64,000 bases of DNA from Fallopia convolvulus (GCA_964016875.1 OZ024724.1:18518501-18582500), one strand, 5' to 3'; shown: positions 1 through 12,293, counted from the first letter of the stretch. The notes: generated by a model from the letters alone, not told the origin. Numbers and translations: made by a program.

Positions 1-877
1 CTCCAAGTTACTTCCTTCTGTTTCTTCTTTGTCATTTTTGTTCAGTAACATCAGCAAAGATTTACGACCAGTAGCCTTTTGGACTACATTCTCATGAGAA
101 ACACTCTTCTTACCCCCATTCAATCCAACAATGATAGATCGTTCTTGCTCACGCTCTCTATCCGATCTTGGTTGCCAGCATTTCAGTGGTGACGCCCTCA
201 ACCAATCGCCATACTCTCGATGAACGCCCTTCGCCTCCTCATTAGTGCAATTTTTATCCACATGCCCTAGATGCCCACAAGAATAGCAAAAATTTGGCAA
301 TCTCTCATTCTTGATATCCACCCACATTCTTTTCCCGTTCACTTTCATGATGAGACCTCTACGTAAGAGTTTCATGATATTCGCCACAACCCTAACTCGT
401 AGATAACGAGCACAGACAAGGTATTCCTCTTCATCTATTTCTTGTAAACCTCTGAAAGCCTTGCCTATTGTTCATCCGTCTCCATAGTCATAGCATCTAT
501 CGGGAGATCATATATCAACAATCACTTTGGATGGCTATTTCGACCCTGGTTCTTTGAGCGCAAGTAAAGCCCAATCAAAAGATCAAGGGCCTCTTTTAAG
601 CACACTCTCCATGTCATTCTTATCAGCGAACTTAAAGACAAAGAGATTATGTCGTAGCTCCCTAAAAACAAACCCTTTATGTAACTTCCAATCCCCATTC
701 CTTGTAGCTTTCAAAGCAAAGCTATTAAAAGGCCTAGATGTCATCAATGAACCCATAAGTGATAAGAGTCAAGTTTGTCGACGCACTTGCTGATTTATTC
801 GAATAAATGAACGCTTCAACTTCTGCAAATCCATCCTCAGTTAACTGCAGATCTCTGTGCTTCACTCTTTCCTCCAT
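1..877 (-). pseudogene. LINE (non-LTR retrotransposon) ORF1 remnant, DUF4283-like plus CCHC knuckle
   Basis: Reading leftward from a minus-strand ATG at 877, the translation begins MEERVKHRDLQLTEDGF and passes into a DUF4283-like stretch (FVFKFADKNDMESVLKRGP, near 590-690), after a frameshift and several in-frame stops around 480-730. A zinc knuckle CYSCGHLGHVDKNC (CX2CX4HX4C) lies near 246-289, just after the motif GKRMWVDIKNERLP. This order (DUF4283, then one CCHC) is typical of plant L1-type LINE ORF1 proteins, which bind RNA in the retrotransposition particle. The element continues beyond the left edge of the window, so the endonuclease and reverse transcriptase ORF cannot be seen. The breaks make it a pseudogene. 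A retrotransposon-derived host DUF4283 gene is possible but less likely given the stops. Confidence 0.75.
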
Positions 878-1029
878 TGCAAAAACCTAGAGCATCTGAC
901 CTGTATGCACTTTCCTCCACTAGCGAAACTCGCACGATATCGACAAGAAGACCCTAGCCCCCACGACCCTAGCCGGAGAGACGGAAAAGACGATCAGAGA
1001 TAATTACGGAAAAGACCTGATGCAGCAGC

Positions 1030-1350
1030 CGAAAACCGCTTCTTAAAGTACTGTAACCGCTCCCAAAGGCCTATTGTAGCGGTTTTGAACCGCTAAATCT
1101 GTTGTGCTGTAATAGGTCTATCGTAGTGGTTTTTAAACCTATTGTAGTGGTTCTGTGAGGGAAGACAAAACTGTTGCAAAAACCAAAACAATCGTTGGAA
1201 CAAATACTTTATGCAGCGGTTTTTGCAAGTTTATGCTGACACTTTTTTAGCCTATTGTAGCGGTTTTAATAATTTTAGGCGACATTTTTCCAGACTGTTG
1301 TAGCGGTTGTCATATTTATGTTTTATTATATTAAATTTATAGTAGCAGTT
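1030..1350. repeat. CACTA-like subterminal repeats (TAGCGGTTTT motif)
   Basis: At least seven variants of CTATTGTAGCGGTTTT occur in about 320 bp, in both orientations. One is a near-perfect hairpin, TAGCGGTTTTGAACCGCTA at 1077-1095. Such clustered short direct and inverted repeats are characteristic of subterminal regions of CACTA (En/Spm) transposons. I did not find a CACTA terminus here, so the family assignment is inferred. Confidence 0.5.
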
Positions 1351-4210
1351 TTAGACTTCCCTTTTAATGTGCGAATTCAATATATTTTTAAAATCTTTTA
1401 TTTTATAGTAACAATACTATAATTTATAAAAGTAGACAACATATGATTCATCTTAAGTAAACATACTTATATAACCAAAATAATTGATCATTCCTTAGTA
1501 TATACATTACATAAAAAAACGACTCTAATATAATCGACTAAAGATTTAGGCATAGTTAATTTTTGCCTGTACTTGAAAGTGGTTAGGCATGGTATGTCAA
1601 AGTAACATAGTTTCAAAAAGAAATAGTAAACTAAGCTCAAAATGAGTTTTGCCAAAATTTAACGAACCTAACCTAGCTAGTACATGAATTTACACCAAAT
1701 CCATCAAATATCTTGTCTTGATATTTGTTCAAATCTTACCAAATCCACCTAATTTGTTTTAGCAAAGTTGGTTATAAACAAATCCACTAGATCAAATATC
1801 AAGTATACAGATGAATGATATAGCAACCATGTTTTGTAATTAATTCATTACATATATACACCTATTTCACACTCTTTAAATAATGCATTCGATGTATATC
1901 AATTTTTAAAATTTATCTTATGTATGCAAATTTAATTAATTTAATATTAATTTTATATGTAGAATATATGTGATCATCTCTTTTATTTTTTTGTAATGTA
2001 CGAATGATAAATAATTTACATAGCTCAAAATAATAATGAAATATATTTTTGTATAAGTTGTAATTTATTAAAAATAGTTAAAATTGTTTTAAATTAATAA
2101 AATATAGAACTAACGACCATCTAAAAAATCTCAAGTAAGAGTACGAATTAGGCTATTTCAAGAGTTTGAGACTATTAAACATTGTTTTAACAATTCGAGC
2201 TGGGTTAATAAGTTTGTATTAAAATTAGATTTGTAGTGGGTAAAGTTTACATATTGGTTGCAACTTGACGACTTTTATAATAAACTAGTAGTTGATGTAC
2301 CTTTGCCCTTGCACGAGTCTTTAATAGTAAAATTTATTATATACACATATATTAATTTATATATACTATAGTGTTATAAATGTAAATATTTAATAATTCT
2401 TTTGAAAAAAATCAAATATAACTTAATGTCAATATACTTTCATATCATTTAACCTCCAAATGCTAAATAGAAATAACAAGAAAATATGTTTGAAATAAAT
2501 CTAAATCAAATTAGAAAATGTATTTGAAATAATGCTTGAGATGTCTGCAATAATTGGCAAATCTAAGTTCATATTCTAAGATTGCAATAATTTGCACGAG
2601 GTCTGCAGGCAATATGGAGATAAATTGGAGTTAGTGACTTATTTGACGATATATTGGAGTGTATTTCAAGCTCAGATGGAGATGGTTCAACATTATTATT
2701 CAAAAATAAAATATAATGACCTATGAATTAGGATATATTAACATTTAAAGATTAAAGTATTAAAAATAGTTAATAAGGAAAAATATAGTGTTATAAAAGA
2801 ATAGTAAATACCTCAAGTTTAGATTTTTTTTTCTTACTTTAGAAATGAATTTTGGATTGTTTATCATATTAGTAACAGTGAATGCACGACTCTTCAAATT
2901 TAGAGTAATCAACATCAGTTCTAAACAAACATGTCTTTCCAATTAAAATTTTAGTCCTTCTGAAATGTAGTAATCAACTAAATGATGTAAGTAGTCGCAA
3001 TATCATTATTAACGTATGTACAATATTTTTAACGGAATCATACAATATCATTGATAGAATACCTTAATATTTGCTTCTAATATATGGTTACCGATTGATT
3101 AACCCATTTTTAACATCTTGATTAAAGATAACAAAATATGATGAGCTAGATTCATCGTTGATTATAACAAGTTGTAATTTATATTAAGAAGAGTAATTTA
3201 ATTATTTAAAAAAGTAAATTTTAATTATAAATATATACCTATGAATGATGCATTTGACAATAATGGCACATTTAGTGCGATAAAATCCAACCTCTTGAGG
3301 TTGTATTTTCCTTTAGCATTGTTTGTAACAATGATAATATCATCAAAAAGTGCATCAACATATCGAAGTTAGCCTAAGTCAATAATTTTATTAAAATCTT
3401 TGTGAAATTTAATATTTTTTAGGTTTAGCATAATTGAGTTTAATAAATCTTAATTGTCTATTTGTTATAAAGTCTACGATTTTTTAGAAAATTAAAAAAT
3501 AAATATAAATGATTTGTTTGGTTAATATGAAAATAAAATATTTATATATGGATGGATCTGCAATCAAATTTTAACCAATTAGATTAATTGTAAAAATATA
3601 GGTGACGTGGTTCAAAGTGAGATTGACGTGTGTCGTTTTCAATATCTATTTTAGTTATTGATGAACAATATAGTATTATCTATGATATCTATGATTTGAA
3701 CAAACAATAGTCATGTATGTTCATTCTAAAATGTGGCATCTAATTAATTTACACTTTTACATATATGAAATATTATTATTATTAATATCCAAATTAAAAT
3801 TGAATAATAATATAAAATTGGTCCTATTGATAAATCTAAATCCTAAGAAAATAATGGTTTCTTTATTCTTCTACAATTTAGAATTTTTTTATTAATAATA
3901 ATGCAAAATAGTTCTAATTAATAAATCCAAATCTTATGAAAATAATAATTTTATGATTATTTTAGAATGTGGATTTTTTTATTATTAATATTTAAATTGA
4001 AATTAAATAATAGTATAAAATAAGAGGAAATATATTCAAATCCAAATTCTATGAAAATAAACATAAATAATTTTATTTAATATACAAATAATATATAGGA
4101 TTCACAATGAGATTTCAACCAATAAAAGATAGCCCAATTCAATGCTAACCAATTAGATTTATTTTAAAATGATCGGTGATATGGTTCAAAGTGAGCTTGA
4201 CACATGTTAT
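1350..4210. other. AT-rich intergenic stretch, possible gene-fragment relics
   Basis: No gene is supported. On the minus strand two short stretches read like coding sequence: near 2840-2945 (LERHVCLELMLITLNLKSR) and near 3240-3375 (LRYVDALFDDIIIV followed by KRLDFIALNVPLLSNASF). The second faintly recalls the leucine-rich part of plant F-box/LRR proteins, but neither can be extended through the surrounding stops. The rest is AT-rich sequence without recognisable structure apart from the tandem repeats at 3777-4075 and a short duplicated block containing GGTTCAAAGTGAG at about 3612 and 4182. Confidence 0.35.
3777..4075. repeat. Degenerate AT-rich tandem repeat, about 3 units of ~100 bp
   Basis: Three imperfect units share the order TTATTATTAATAT...AAATTGAA...ATAAATCCAAAT(C/T)(C/T)TA(A/T)GAAAATAA...TTTAGAA, starting near 3777, 3890 and 3972. 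No coding potential. Confidence 0.55.
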
Positions 4211-4439
4211 TTTATATAGGGAATTGGGTATATACCCATCGAAACTTGTTTAATTGGAAATATTTTCATCTAAACTTTAAAATTGGATATATACCCATCA
4301 AATCTTCACAATCTTGTCTACTTATCTAATATTATTGTATTAAAAAAGAACAAATTTAGCCCAAAAGCATTTTGGATCATCCTATTTAGGTGTTTGTTGA
4401 GCTCCCTAATAAATTAGTTTTTTGTTAAGTATTTAAACC

Positions 4440-5560
4440 CTCAATAATCACCAAACGCGTCCTTCTCTCTCCCCCACTTTTCTTCCCAACCCCCCTCTCT
4501 CTCTCTGCGATTTTTATCACCAAATCCGTCTGAGATCTCCGACAAAAAAAAACTCCATGATTTTCGATTTCCATCAATCGTAAGCAATTTGTCGAGCAAC
4601 AACGCTGACGGACCGCCGGGATCGTCCTTGTTCTGCGCGGCGATCATCGACATAGCAGAGGAGCTAGGGTTTGGATTAAATGAAGTGGGATGACAGAGAT
4701 CGTCCAATACATTGCCGACGTTGGATCTCTACCTTGCCTTGAATTGGCAAGTGTCGCTATGTCCTGTGTCAATGCCGCATCAGAGCCCGGTGACCACACT
4801 CGATAGCCCTCAAAATGAGGATTTTTGGAGGAGATGCGATCCAGGTATATAAACTCTTCCTCCTCTTTATATATCTTCAATCTCCATTCTGATTCACCAG
4901 ATCTGAGAGTCTTTGTATAAATCTCACAAAATATTACTCGATCGGTAGGACATGGATCGGTTTGTACGGTAAAATTTGATATTCCTTCACCGCGTGCCTG
5001 GAGACAGTCGCCACCAACATGACGAGTTGCTGCAGCGACACGGTGGGGGGGGGGCATGGTGTTCCTCCCCAGTTTTCAGTTGGTCCTTAGAACTTCAGTG
5101 ATGCTAGACATGCGAAGATGACTAAGTTGCTCTTGGTGACTTTGAACTGCAGAATTTAGTGTACTGAATAATTTAGAGAATTGAATGAAAAGACAGTTTG
5201 CAAGAAAATCATCTCCAGATCATCAAATATTTGGAGCAATCCAGTTAAAGGTGAAAGCTTTCATCACCAACTACTTTCAAGGAAAGTAGTTCAGTAGTTG
5301 TAGATAGCAGCACGTGTTGAATTCTAATGCTAGCCTTGAACTGCTGAGAAATTATTAAGCAATGATTAGAACAATAAACTGATGTGCATATTTGAATTGT
5401 TGAATTGTTGAATTGTTAGTTTATTTAAACTGATTGAAACAATAAATGAATCTTTGGAAAATTTGTGTTAATGCATATTAGTTCTTTTGATCAAAACGTG
5501 TTAATGCATATTAGTTGACTAATATTTGTCTTATTGAAAAGAAATGGGGACAGTAGGAAT
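4440..5560 (+). other. Captured host-gene-like segment (leader, short exon, splice donor, tail)
   Basis: Just inside the left TIR is a CT-rich leader (4460-4510), the plant-leader-like string CTAGGGTTT (4666 on), an ATG at 4691 opening the frame TEIVQYIADVGSLPCLELASV, a stop near 4803, and a plausible splice donor (CCAG|GTATAT) near 4846. The stretch SLPCLELASVAMSC loosely resembles an F-box helix, which is only a guess. Downstream sequence to 5560 resembles a 3' untranslated region. GC-richer, gene-like DNA inside TIRs is what transposon gene capture leaves behind. No intact product. Confidence 0.35.
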
Positions 5561-5586
5561 CAATACTGAACCAATTGCATGTATAC

Positions 5587-6365
5587 TTACTTTTGGGGAA
5601 CCGTCATCAAATAGAGATGGCATTTATGATGATAGTTGATGACAATCAAACTGTCATCAAGTAGTGATGATAGTGATGCCACATATTTGATGACGCTTAA
5701 GTGATGATAGTTTGATGACACTTGTTTGTCATCAAGGCCCTTTTGATGACAAATTAATCGAACCGTCATCAAGTAGAGATGATAGTTGATGACAATCAAA
5801 CCGTCATCAAGTAACGATGACAAGTGATGACAGTTGATGACGGTTCGAACCGTGTGATGACGGTTGTGTTTTATATGGTTAAATGCCTTTGATGATACTT
5901 TTTGTTATCAAAAAGTTGTTATCATGACATTTTGATGACACTTTTTGCCTTTTATTACGCTTTTTGTCATCAAATTTTTTTGATAAGAGTGAAATAAATT
6001 GTGATGACGGTGAAATAAATTGTGATGATAGTGATGACGGTTGTTTTTATGTGGTTGTATGCCTTTGATGATACTTTTTGTCATCAAAAAGTGTCATTAA
6101 GACATTTTGATGACACTTTTTACCTTTTATTACACTTTTTTTCATCAAAAAATTATGATGACGGTGAAAAAATTGTGATGACGGGGGATGACGTTTTTTT
6201 TATGTGGTTGAATGCCTTTAATGATATTTTTTGTCATCAAGACATTTTGATAACACTTTTTTACCTTTCATTATACTTTTTGTCATCAAAAAATTCTGAT
6301 GACAATGAAATAAATTGTGATGACGGTGAAAAAATTGTGATGACGGTTTTGAAAATGATGATAGT
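5587..6365. repeat. TGATGAC-motif tandem repeats, three ~155-180 bp units plus leader
   Basis: From about 5590 the sequence is built from GTCATCA/TGATGAC motifs. Three longer units start near 5857, 6032 and 6187. Each runs GATGACG(G)TT, TATGTGGTT(G/A)(T/A)ATGCCTTT, TGTCATCA, GACATTTTGATGACACTTTTT, CCTTT(T/C)ATTA and ends with GTGATGACGGTGAAA repeats. Dense short direct and inverted repeats suggest a transposon subterminal region (CACTA-like). Long open frames here are by-products of the repeats. Confidence 0.6.
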
Positions 6366-6480
6366 GATGATGGTCAATGCCGATCAACGCCGGTCAACGG
6401 TCGGTCAACAATGGTCAACGAGCGAGTCAACTCGGTCAACGTATGAGTCAACCCGGTCAACGACCGAGTTTACTCGGTGG
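6366..6480. repeat. GGTCAAC microrepeat cluster
   Basis: The heptamer GGTCAAC and close variants (GATCAAC, GAGTCAAC, GGTCAATG) recur about nine times in roughly 115 bp at 10-14 bp spacing. On the minus strand each reads GTTGACC, containing the W-box core TTGAC. It borders the TGATGAC repeats and a GC-rich stretch (6480-6540). Confidence 0.6.
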
Positions 6481-6668
6481 GAGTTGGTGTGGGGGTGGGG
6501 GTGGGGAGGTCGAGGCCTCGTCCCGGGGATTTGGGAGACCTCGCGAGGGTATGAGTTTTGTTTTAAATAAACGAAGGGTATGGATGTGGGTCCCTGAATT
6601 GCCCTTGGGAATCTCTCCGGGCCTACTTATTTTTGGTACCCCGGGCCCACTTCTTATTTTACTGTTTT

Positions 6669-6766
6669 GGACATCATCAGGACCGAATGTAGGGACATTT
6701 ATCAATGATATCTTTGTCTACTACTGGACCTGGAAGAGCAAGCTTCGCTCTTTGAGATTGCATTAA
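6669..6766 (+). pseudogene. Possible Ty3/gypsy reverse transcriptase scrap
   Basis: The frame ending at 6766 reads TFINDIFVYYWTWKSK, which resembles the gypsy RT active-site stretch FIDDILVYS(R/K)T with the first catalytic Asp of the YIDD-type motif replaced by Asn. It is only about 25 residues and nothing else of pol is clear nearby. It could be a relic of the element whose LTR ends at 11862. Confidence 0.35.
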
Positions 6767-6779
6767 TGATTTAACAATA

Positions 6780-7740
6780 CCAGTGGGGTGTAAGGCTCAT
6801 GGAGTATGTTTCCGGATAAACGAGGAGCATTTTGTGAACATGTGACTTTCTAGAGAGAATCAATGTTATAATATGTTAGAAATATCTTTTGAAACAAGAA
6901 TGTGTCATAAAACATATGGAATTAATATTAAATTCTCGGTGGGGTATAAGGAAGAATTCTAGTCTAAACCAACATTAACAAAATTAAGTGCAATTAAGGA
7001 AATCACTTGGAAGGTAGGTTACCAAGAGAGTTGTGACTAGTTGAAGGCTAGGGTGACTTGTATACTCAAACCGCCTATATCACAAGATCATGAGAGATAT
7101 ATAAATTTTAAATAATGCCTCAAAGCCATAAGAGGTATGTCACGATGGAAAGGGTTGAGTAATCACATTTATATATGGAGAGATAAAGTAGTTGGAGCCA
7201 TGCGAGCAAAATCAAGAAAAGGAATGGGTGACCAAACCCAAGGTATTCGACACAAACAAATGTGGTATATGCTAAGTTTGGATAGACAAATATCGACTAA
7301 AGAATGCATTCATAAGTAAAAGTTGAAGCATAAGATGCAAGAATGGATCAAGCTATTTGAAGATCGTGACTTGGAACTTCAGTGATATTGAGGAAAGAGA
7401 TTAATGAAGGAGGCATTACAAGGGTGATAGTCGAAGTGTGTTGTCTAGATTTAATGACAAGAGATGTTGGGTATCTTGAAATGTTAGTCGAATATGACTT
7501 AGATGTGGATGTTATTTCACTCAAATGATCCAAACTTACTGGAAAATTGGATAAAGGAAAAGAACCATAGAAGTAGTTCAAGGGCACTATGGGTAAGACA
7601 TGTAAGAGAGAAAATCAGCCTTCTAGACGGAGAAAATTTACTAGAGATAAGATACATGCAGGGTTTTGAGAATCACAATGACGGCCTAGAGTGCCCAAGT
7701 AATCTCGTAGAAAACAGGATGCCTTGAACCGCAAGTAATC
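6780..7740. other. Unassigned sequence between RT scrap and LTR
   Basis: No gene is supported. The direct repeat AGTAATCTCGTAGAA occurs twice, near 7698 and 7735. Purine-rich composition is compatible with a decayed retrotransposon interior, but no motif confirms it. Confidence 0.3.
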
Positions 7741-10700
7741 TCGTAGAACATAAGAAGTACTAATTCTTTATTTTTTAATCCGTTAAACATACCGTAAATT
7801 CTTTTATATATATATATTTTCGGTTAATCTAGCTAATCTTTTATCTATTTCCATATATAGCACCCGATCACATCTCATATCTTTTTAATCTAGCTTATCT
7901 AATTAGTTTAACCAATTAATTATAAATCACCCGATTTAACCCTAAGTATAATCTAACATCGGAATTCCAAAACCCCACGACTCTTTTCTCCCAAGCAAGT
8001 ACGTTCCTTTTCTCCTTGTAGCCTTCTCCGATCGTGTTTGTCGGCGCCACGGAATCGCCGATTGTATTCGTCACCAGATCGCGCAGCCGACGACAGTGTG
8101 GTCTTGCCGCTCGCCGCTCGGTGTTGAACCAACAATCCATCATCTCTACAAATACCTCGGACTGCCCCGCATCTCGAACGTCGTTGGGTTCGTCGCACCC
8201 TTGTTTCCGTAGATCACCGTTTAACCACGACTCTCGTCCCTGCTGGTAAGTCACTCAACCGAGCCTTCCTCCGCGTAGTTAGTTTGTTCGGACGGGTTTT
8301 GTGAACGTAAAACCGGTTAGGCAGGGAGTGGGTTGTCGCGTTGAGCAGGGTATCGGAAATTGCGCGGTTGACCTGTTTTTTTATATTTCGATGGATCGGT
8401 TTCCACTCTAAAGGCGGTGTTCCACACTTTTTATTATTATATATCTATACTTGGTGGATAACCCGTGCTATCGCACGGGTTCTCATTGATTACATTTTAT
8501 ATTTATAGTTTATATTTTATAGTATATATAGATTTTTTTTTACTTTACCCATCTCCAAGGATTTCTGGATTGATCCTTAATTTTAAATAATTTGAGAGTT
8601 GTCTTTTATTTTTTGCTTTGTGGTGAATGAGATTGTGATGAGATCATGCAAAAGTGAAAAGCTTATATAATGTGAAAGAGAGTGGAATATGAAAGGTTAT
8701 ATTTTAAATTTGATCTTATCTTTTGTTTGGAATACCAAAGGTTGATCTTATCTTTTGTTTTTACTTTTATTTGTAATATCAATGGTTATAATTTAATGAC
8801 ATTAAATTCATATTATAATACTAAAGGTTGTGTGTAAAACTAAAGGTTACTACAAAAGTTGCTAAATAATGTCAAAGGTTATATTTTAGGTTTGATCTTA
8901 TCTTTTGTTTGCAATACCATAGGTTGATCTTATCTTGTTTTATATTTACTTATATTTGATTCTGTAATACTAATGGTTATAATTTAATGGTTGTTAATTA
9001 ATATTGTTATATCAAAGGTTGTGTCTTGCGTGTAATACCAAAGGTTACTATAAAAATTGCTAAATAAAATTATGTAATATCAAATATTAATGCTGATCTT
9101 GTTATTTTTGTGTATAATACCAAATGTTGTAAACTACACAATTGGTCTATTAGATAATGCTTTATTTTTATATTTTGTAAACTACTCACAAAATAGATAG
9201 AGAGATAGTTGTTTGGAATTTTTATTTTATTTTATTACTTTATTTTCTTTGTTTAAATTTAAAGAATATTTTTTAATTAATTGCATGAGAATTCATTGAG
9301 AATCATTAATTATAAATTGACATGTTTATATTATTTATTTTTTGTTTTATTTTTACTCTTTATCTTTCATTGAATAAATTGTCATTGATTGCCAAATTTT
9401 TCTTCCTTTTAAGTTACTAAGGTAAGAACATGCTCACACTTTTTGTTTCTCACTTTTACTAATGTAGGAACATGTGTTTACCAAATCTAATATTATGCTC
9501 TTTACAACTCATATGAGAATGCATATTTCATATAAGAAAATGATTACATATAAGAAAAGGAAAGACAAAATGCATATTTCAAGTGTTTGATGCAATAATA
9601 TTTTCTTGTATGATTACAATTTTGTTATGTGTCAAGAGATACTTGATTGCTCTAAACCTATTGCACCATTCAACATCTATTTGGGTAAGAAATCTCTCTT
9701 CTTCAATACTTCTTTCTACATAAAATGGTTGTACATGAGACAATTCTCTTAAGAAAAGTCCATAATACATGTAAAATAGAAAAATATTTGTAAGCACCAT
9801 CACATAATTGATCAAGGTCGCAATGTTTGTCTCCTTCATCATTTGTTTTCGATGAACATGACTTTAGTGTTTTCTGAATCAAAATAGAAAAATTTATATT
9901 TATATTTGTAGCAAGAATGGAAATGTTACACAAAGAAAGTTGCTACAAATGTAAAGGATTACCATTGGGCTTAGCGAGGGCGACATTATGTATGTATTGC
10001 TCTTGTTAGATGTGAAAGTAACATTTGGAAGTGGGTACTTTGATGTAGAGGGTGAGGGAGAATGTACGACTGTATATATATAGTGCAAAAATTTAATAGG
10101 ATGATTTGAATATAGAATTTCAAAGGTCATAATTTTTAGATTAAAGAGACTTTACACCTTCTTCAAATTAAGGACATTTGGAAAAATAAAATTTATTTAA
10201 AATAAAATAGAATTTATTTGTGAGAAGGAGGTTGGGAAGTTGAAACACATTTGCCCTTTCAATTCCTACACTTAGTACTATTAAAATTTTTAATGATTTA
10301 ATTTTGAAAGAATCCATACAAATGCCCATTTAATTCTTGTAACATTTTTTGAATTATAATTATCATAAATAACATATATTAAATTCATACAATTTATTTA
10401 TATTTTTTATTAGCTTAATTCTACCTATGAACTTAATTGTGGGAATGGTCATAAGTGACCAAATTTTTTCTATTTTATATGTTATATAGATATAGATGTT
10501 GGAATTGATAAGTTGTTAATGTAGGTAGTTAATTAAACCGTTTAGTAGATCACAATATGAAGTTTGGGAGGTCATACAGTGATAGGCTAGTTAGTTTAGT
10601 TAATGTAGTATTTGATATGTTTAAATAGAAATCTAAAGTCTCAAAATTGGTTAGTACTTAGTATCGGGAAAGTATTCTTGAGATTCATAAAAATGAGTCG

Positions 10701-11862
10701 TGTTACGAGAGTCGTTAAGAGTACCAAGATCATACCTAACTTCAGTACATGCATTAATATTTCTTTTAGGGAATCGTTTTTGCCCACGCTCTTAGTATTT
10801 CGTCTTCTTCAAAAGACTCTCGTTTGAGGTAAGTCGTTTTTGACTTGCTCGGTTCTTTTCTATCTTGTTAGATTTTGTGCCATTATTGTAGGATTGGTTT
10901 TGGGAACTAGTCCTGAGTATTTTTTTTAAATTGTTGAACTTATTGGTGTGCTGTGTGTAAAATGGTTTTGAACACATTTTATCGGAAAGAGATTTTTGAA
11001 ACGTTTTCTCTATGTTGGTACCGTTTCCGACACGGCCCATCGTAGATGGCGGAGAGGAAGAGTTGTTTATGTATGGTCCGTGTGACAGGGAAACCGTGCC
11101 CCTTCAAAACGAAAAATATTATCTATGTGTTTTGGCAAGTGCTCCAGTGGAGGCTTAGCCGGGGTTAGAAGGGAGATTGTGAAGTAGAGTGAGGGGGCAT
11201 GCCTCTGCATTCGGCACAGGGTTAAGCGCCTTGGAGGTTGGATTGCAAGATGGATGAATTGCATTGTTGTAAGATTGTATTTGTGAATGTGTATGTCGCT
11301 TTGTGTGACTAACCAAAACTAATTTAGATATTGTCCTTTAGAGTTATGAGTGCGTTTGTGGACTTGGATGCTAACCTGAGATATGTTTTTCAAACTTCTT
11401 GCAATTTCCGCATTCTATCTAACTTAATAGATTAGTAGCTGACCCTTTGGGGAATATTTTTCAGTTCAGGTATGAACCAAGGAACCGTGCATGAGTCGAG
11501 GTCAGATGGCAGAGCGGTGAAGAGCGCGTGTCATAGTAGGGTCGCGTTTACTTTGGGTTCTTTTGTTATATTAGGGAGTTGATTTTATCATTATGTTGGA
11601 TTTATTATCATCTGGTGTTTATTATTGTTACTAGGTTAATTCGTTAATGATAGGATTTTGTCGGTTTGAATATTTATATTTTCGGGAATGCATGCATAAC
11701 TATGTTTTCTAAGTTTTATTAAATCAAAGGTTGGATGTTTTTATATTGTTTTCTCCTCATGCCCCCGTTTTAAGATCCTAAAGTGTTGTTGTCAACCTAT
11801 TTAAGTAGTACCTGGTAAGGTCTACTACTAAGTAGCGTCCCGTGGAAAGACGGGATGTTACA
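7740..11862 (+). mobile_element. Chromovirus-type (Tekay/Del-like) gypsy LTR, interrupted by a Helitron
   Basis: The right end, GAAAGACGGGATGTTACA at 11862, and the ~1 kb before it (10824-11862) closely match the 3' part of the solo LTR at 27491-29674. Shared landmarks include GAGGTAAGTC, GACTTGCTCGGTTCTTTTC, GGTCCGTGTGACAG, GTGCTCCAGTGGAGGCTTAGCC and GTAGTACCTGGTAAGGTCTACTAC. The 5' part (about 7740-8449) has a GC-rich leader-like stretch and a GTAAGTC donor near 8246. A Helitron at 8450-10496 splits it. The left LTR boundary is not resolved, and it may continue a decayed internal region. It abuts the right TIR of the 4219-11908 element. Confidence 0.6.
8450..10496 (-). mobile_element. Non-autonomous Helitron
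   Basis: On the minus strand the element begins TCTATATCTATATAACATA at 10496 and ends in a GC-rich hairpin, ACCCGTGC-GATA-GCACGGGT (8461-8480), followed about ten bases later by CCAAG at 8450. Helitrons have 5'-TC, a subterminal 3' hairpin and a CTRR end, and insert between A and T. Here the flanks are A before TC and T after CAAG, and CAAG differs from CTAG at one base. No Rep/helicase coding sequence is present, so it would depend on another element. Inside, blocks such as TACCAAAGGTTGATCTTATC and TAA(T/A)GGTTATAATTTAATG recur (8700-9060). Confidence 0.7.
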
Positions 11863-11916
11863 TATTTCCCATTAAATAAGTTTTAATGGGTATATACCCA
11901 ATTATCCCTTTATATA

Positions 11917-12058
11917 TATATATATATTAAATGCATGCTTTAGTATATAGTAATGATAAAGTTATCTTAAAATTAAAATTATTTAATACGGATTGATCTT
12001 ACAAAAGTTACGTACATTAACAAAGATATAATTAATCAGTAATTATTCTATATGTATA
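11917..12058. other. AT-rich spacer
   Basis: TA dinucleotide run followed by AT-rich DNA between two transposon insertions. Nothing recognised. Confidence 0.5.
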
Positions 12059-12293
12059 TTGATCTTAAGAGAAGGGTTCAAGCGAGAATATTTCTTAGGG
12101 TGAGAACTAAGAACAAATTTAGAACGTTGGATCAAGAGTATGTACGGATGAGATTAAATAAAAAAAAGGGGTTGATTTATTAAAAATGGCACGGAGTGTA
12201 ATTTAGAGAAAAAAATCAAAATGTTCCAAAAATACCCTTCCTTCTCCTTCTCCCCTTCAAACAACCCTAGGAAGCAAGAAAGAGAGAATCACG

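Larger units (their letters stand above)
4219..11908. mobile_element. TIR element with 8-bp target duplication, later filled by other elements
   Basis: The left end (4219-4263) and the inverted right end (11863-11908) match over about 45 bp. Both begin GGGA, then (A)ATTGGGTATATACCCAT, then AAACTT(G/A)TTTAAT. Immediately outside both ends lies the identical 8-mer TTTATATA (4211-4218 and 11909-11916), a likely target-site duplication, although in AT-rich DNA. Eight bases would fit a hAT-type element; Mutator-like elements usually make 9-11. No transposase is recognisable inside. The interior holds a captured-gene-like stretch, tandem repeats, a gypsy LTR ending exactly at the right TIR (11862), and a Helitron, so the original insertion was much smaller than the present 7.7 kb. 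Confidence 0.7.

Noticed and set aside
4655..4860. F-box protein gene
   Set aside because: Only a loose LPCLELASVAMSC resemblance in one short frame, followed by stops. Kept as unknown captured sequence.
6022..6570. 182-codon plus-strand protein
   Set aside because: Open only because TGATGAC repeats lack stops in that phase; the sequence is repetitive and without a domain.
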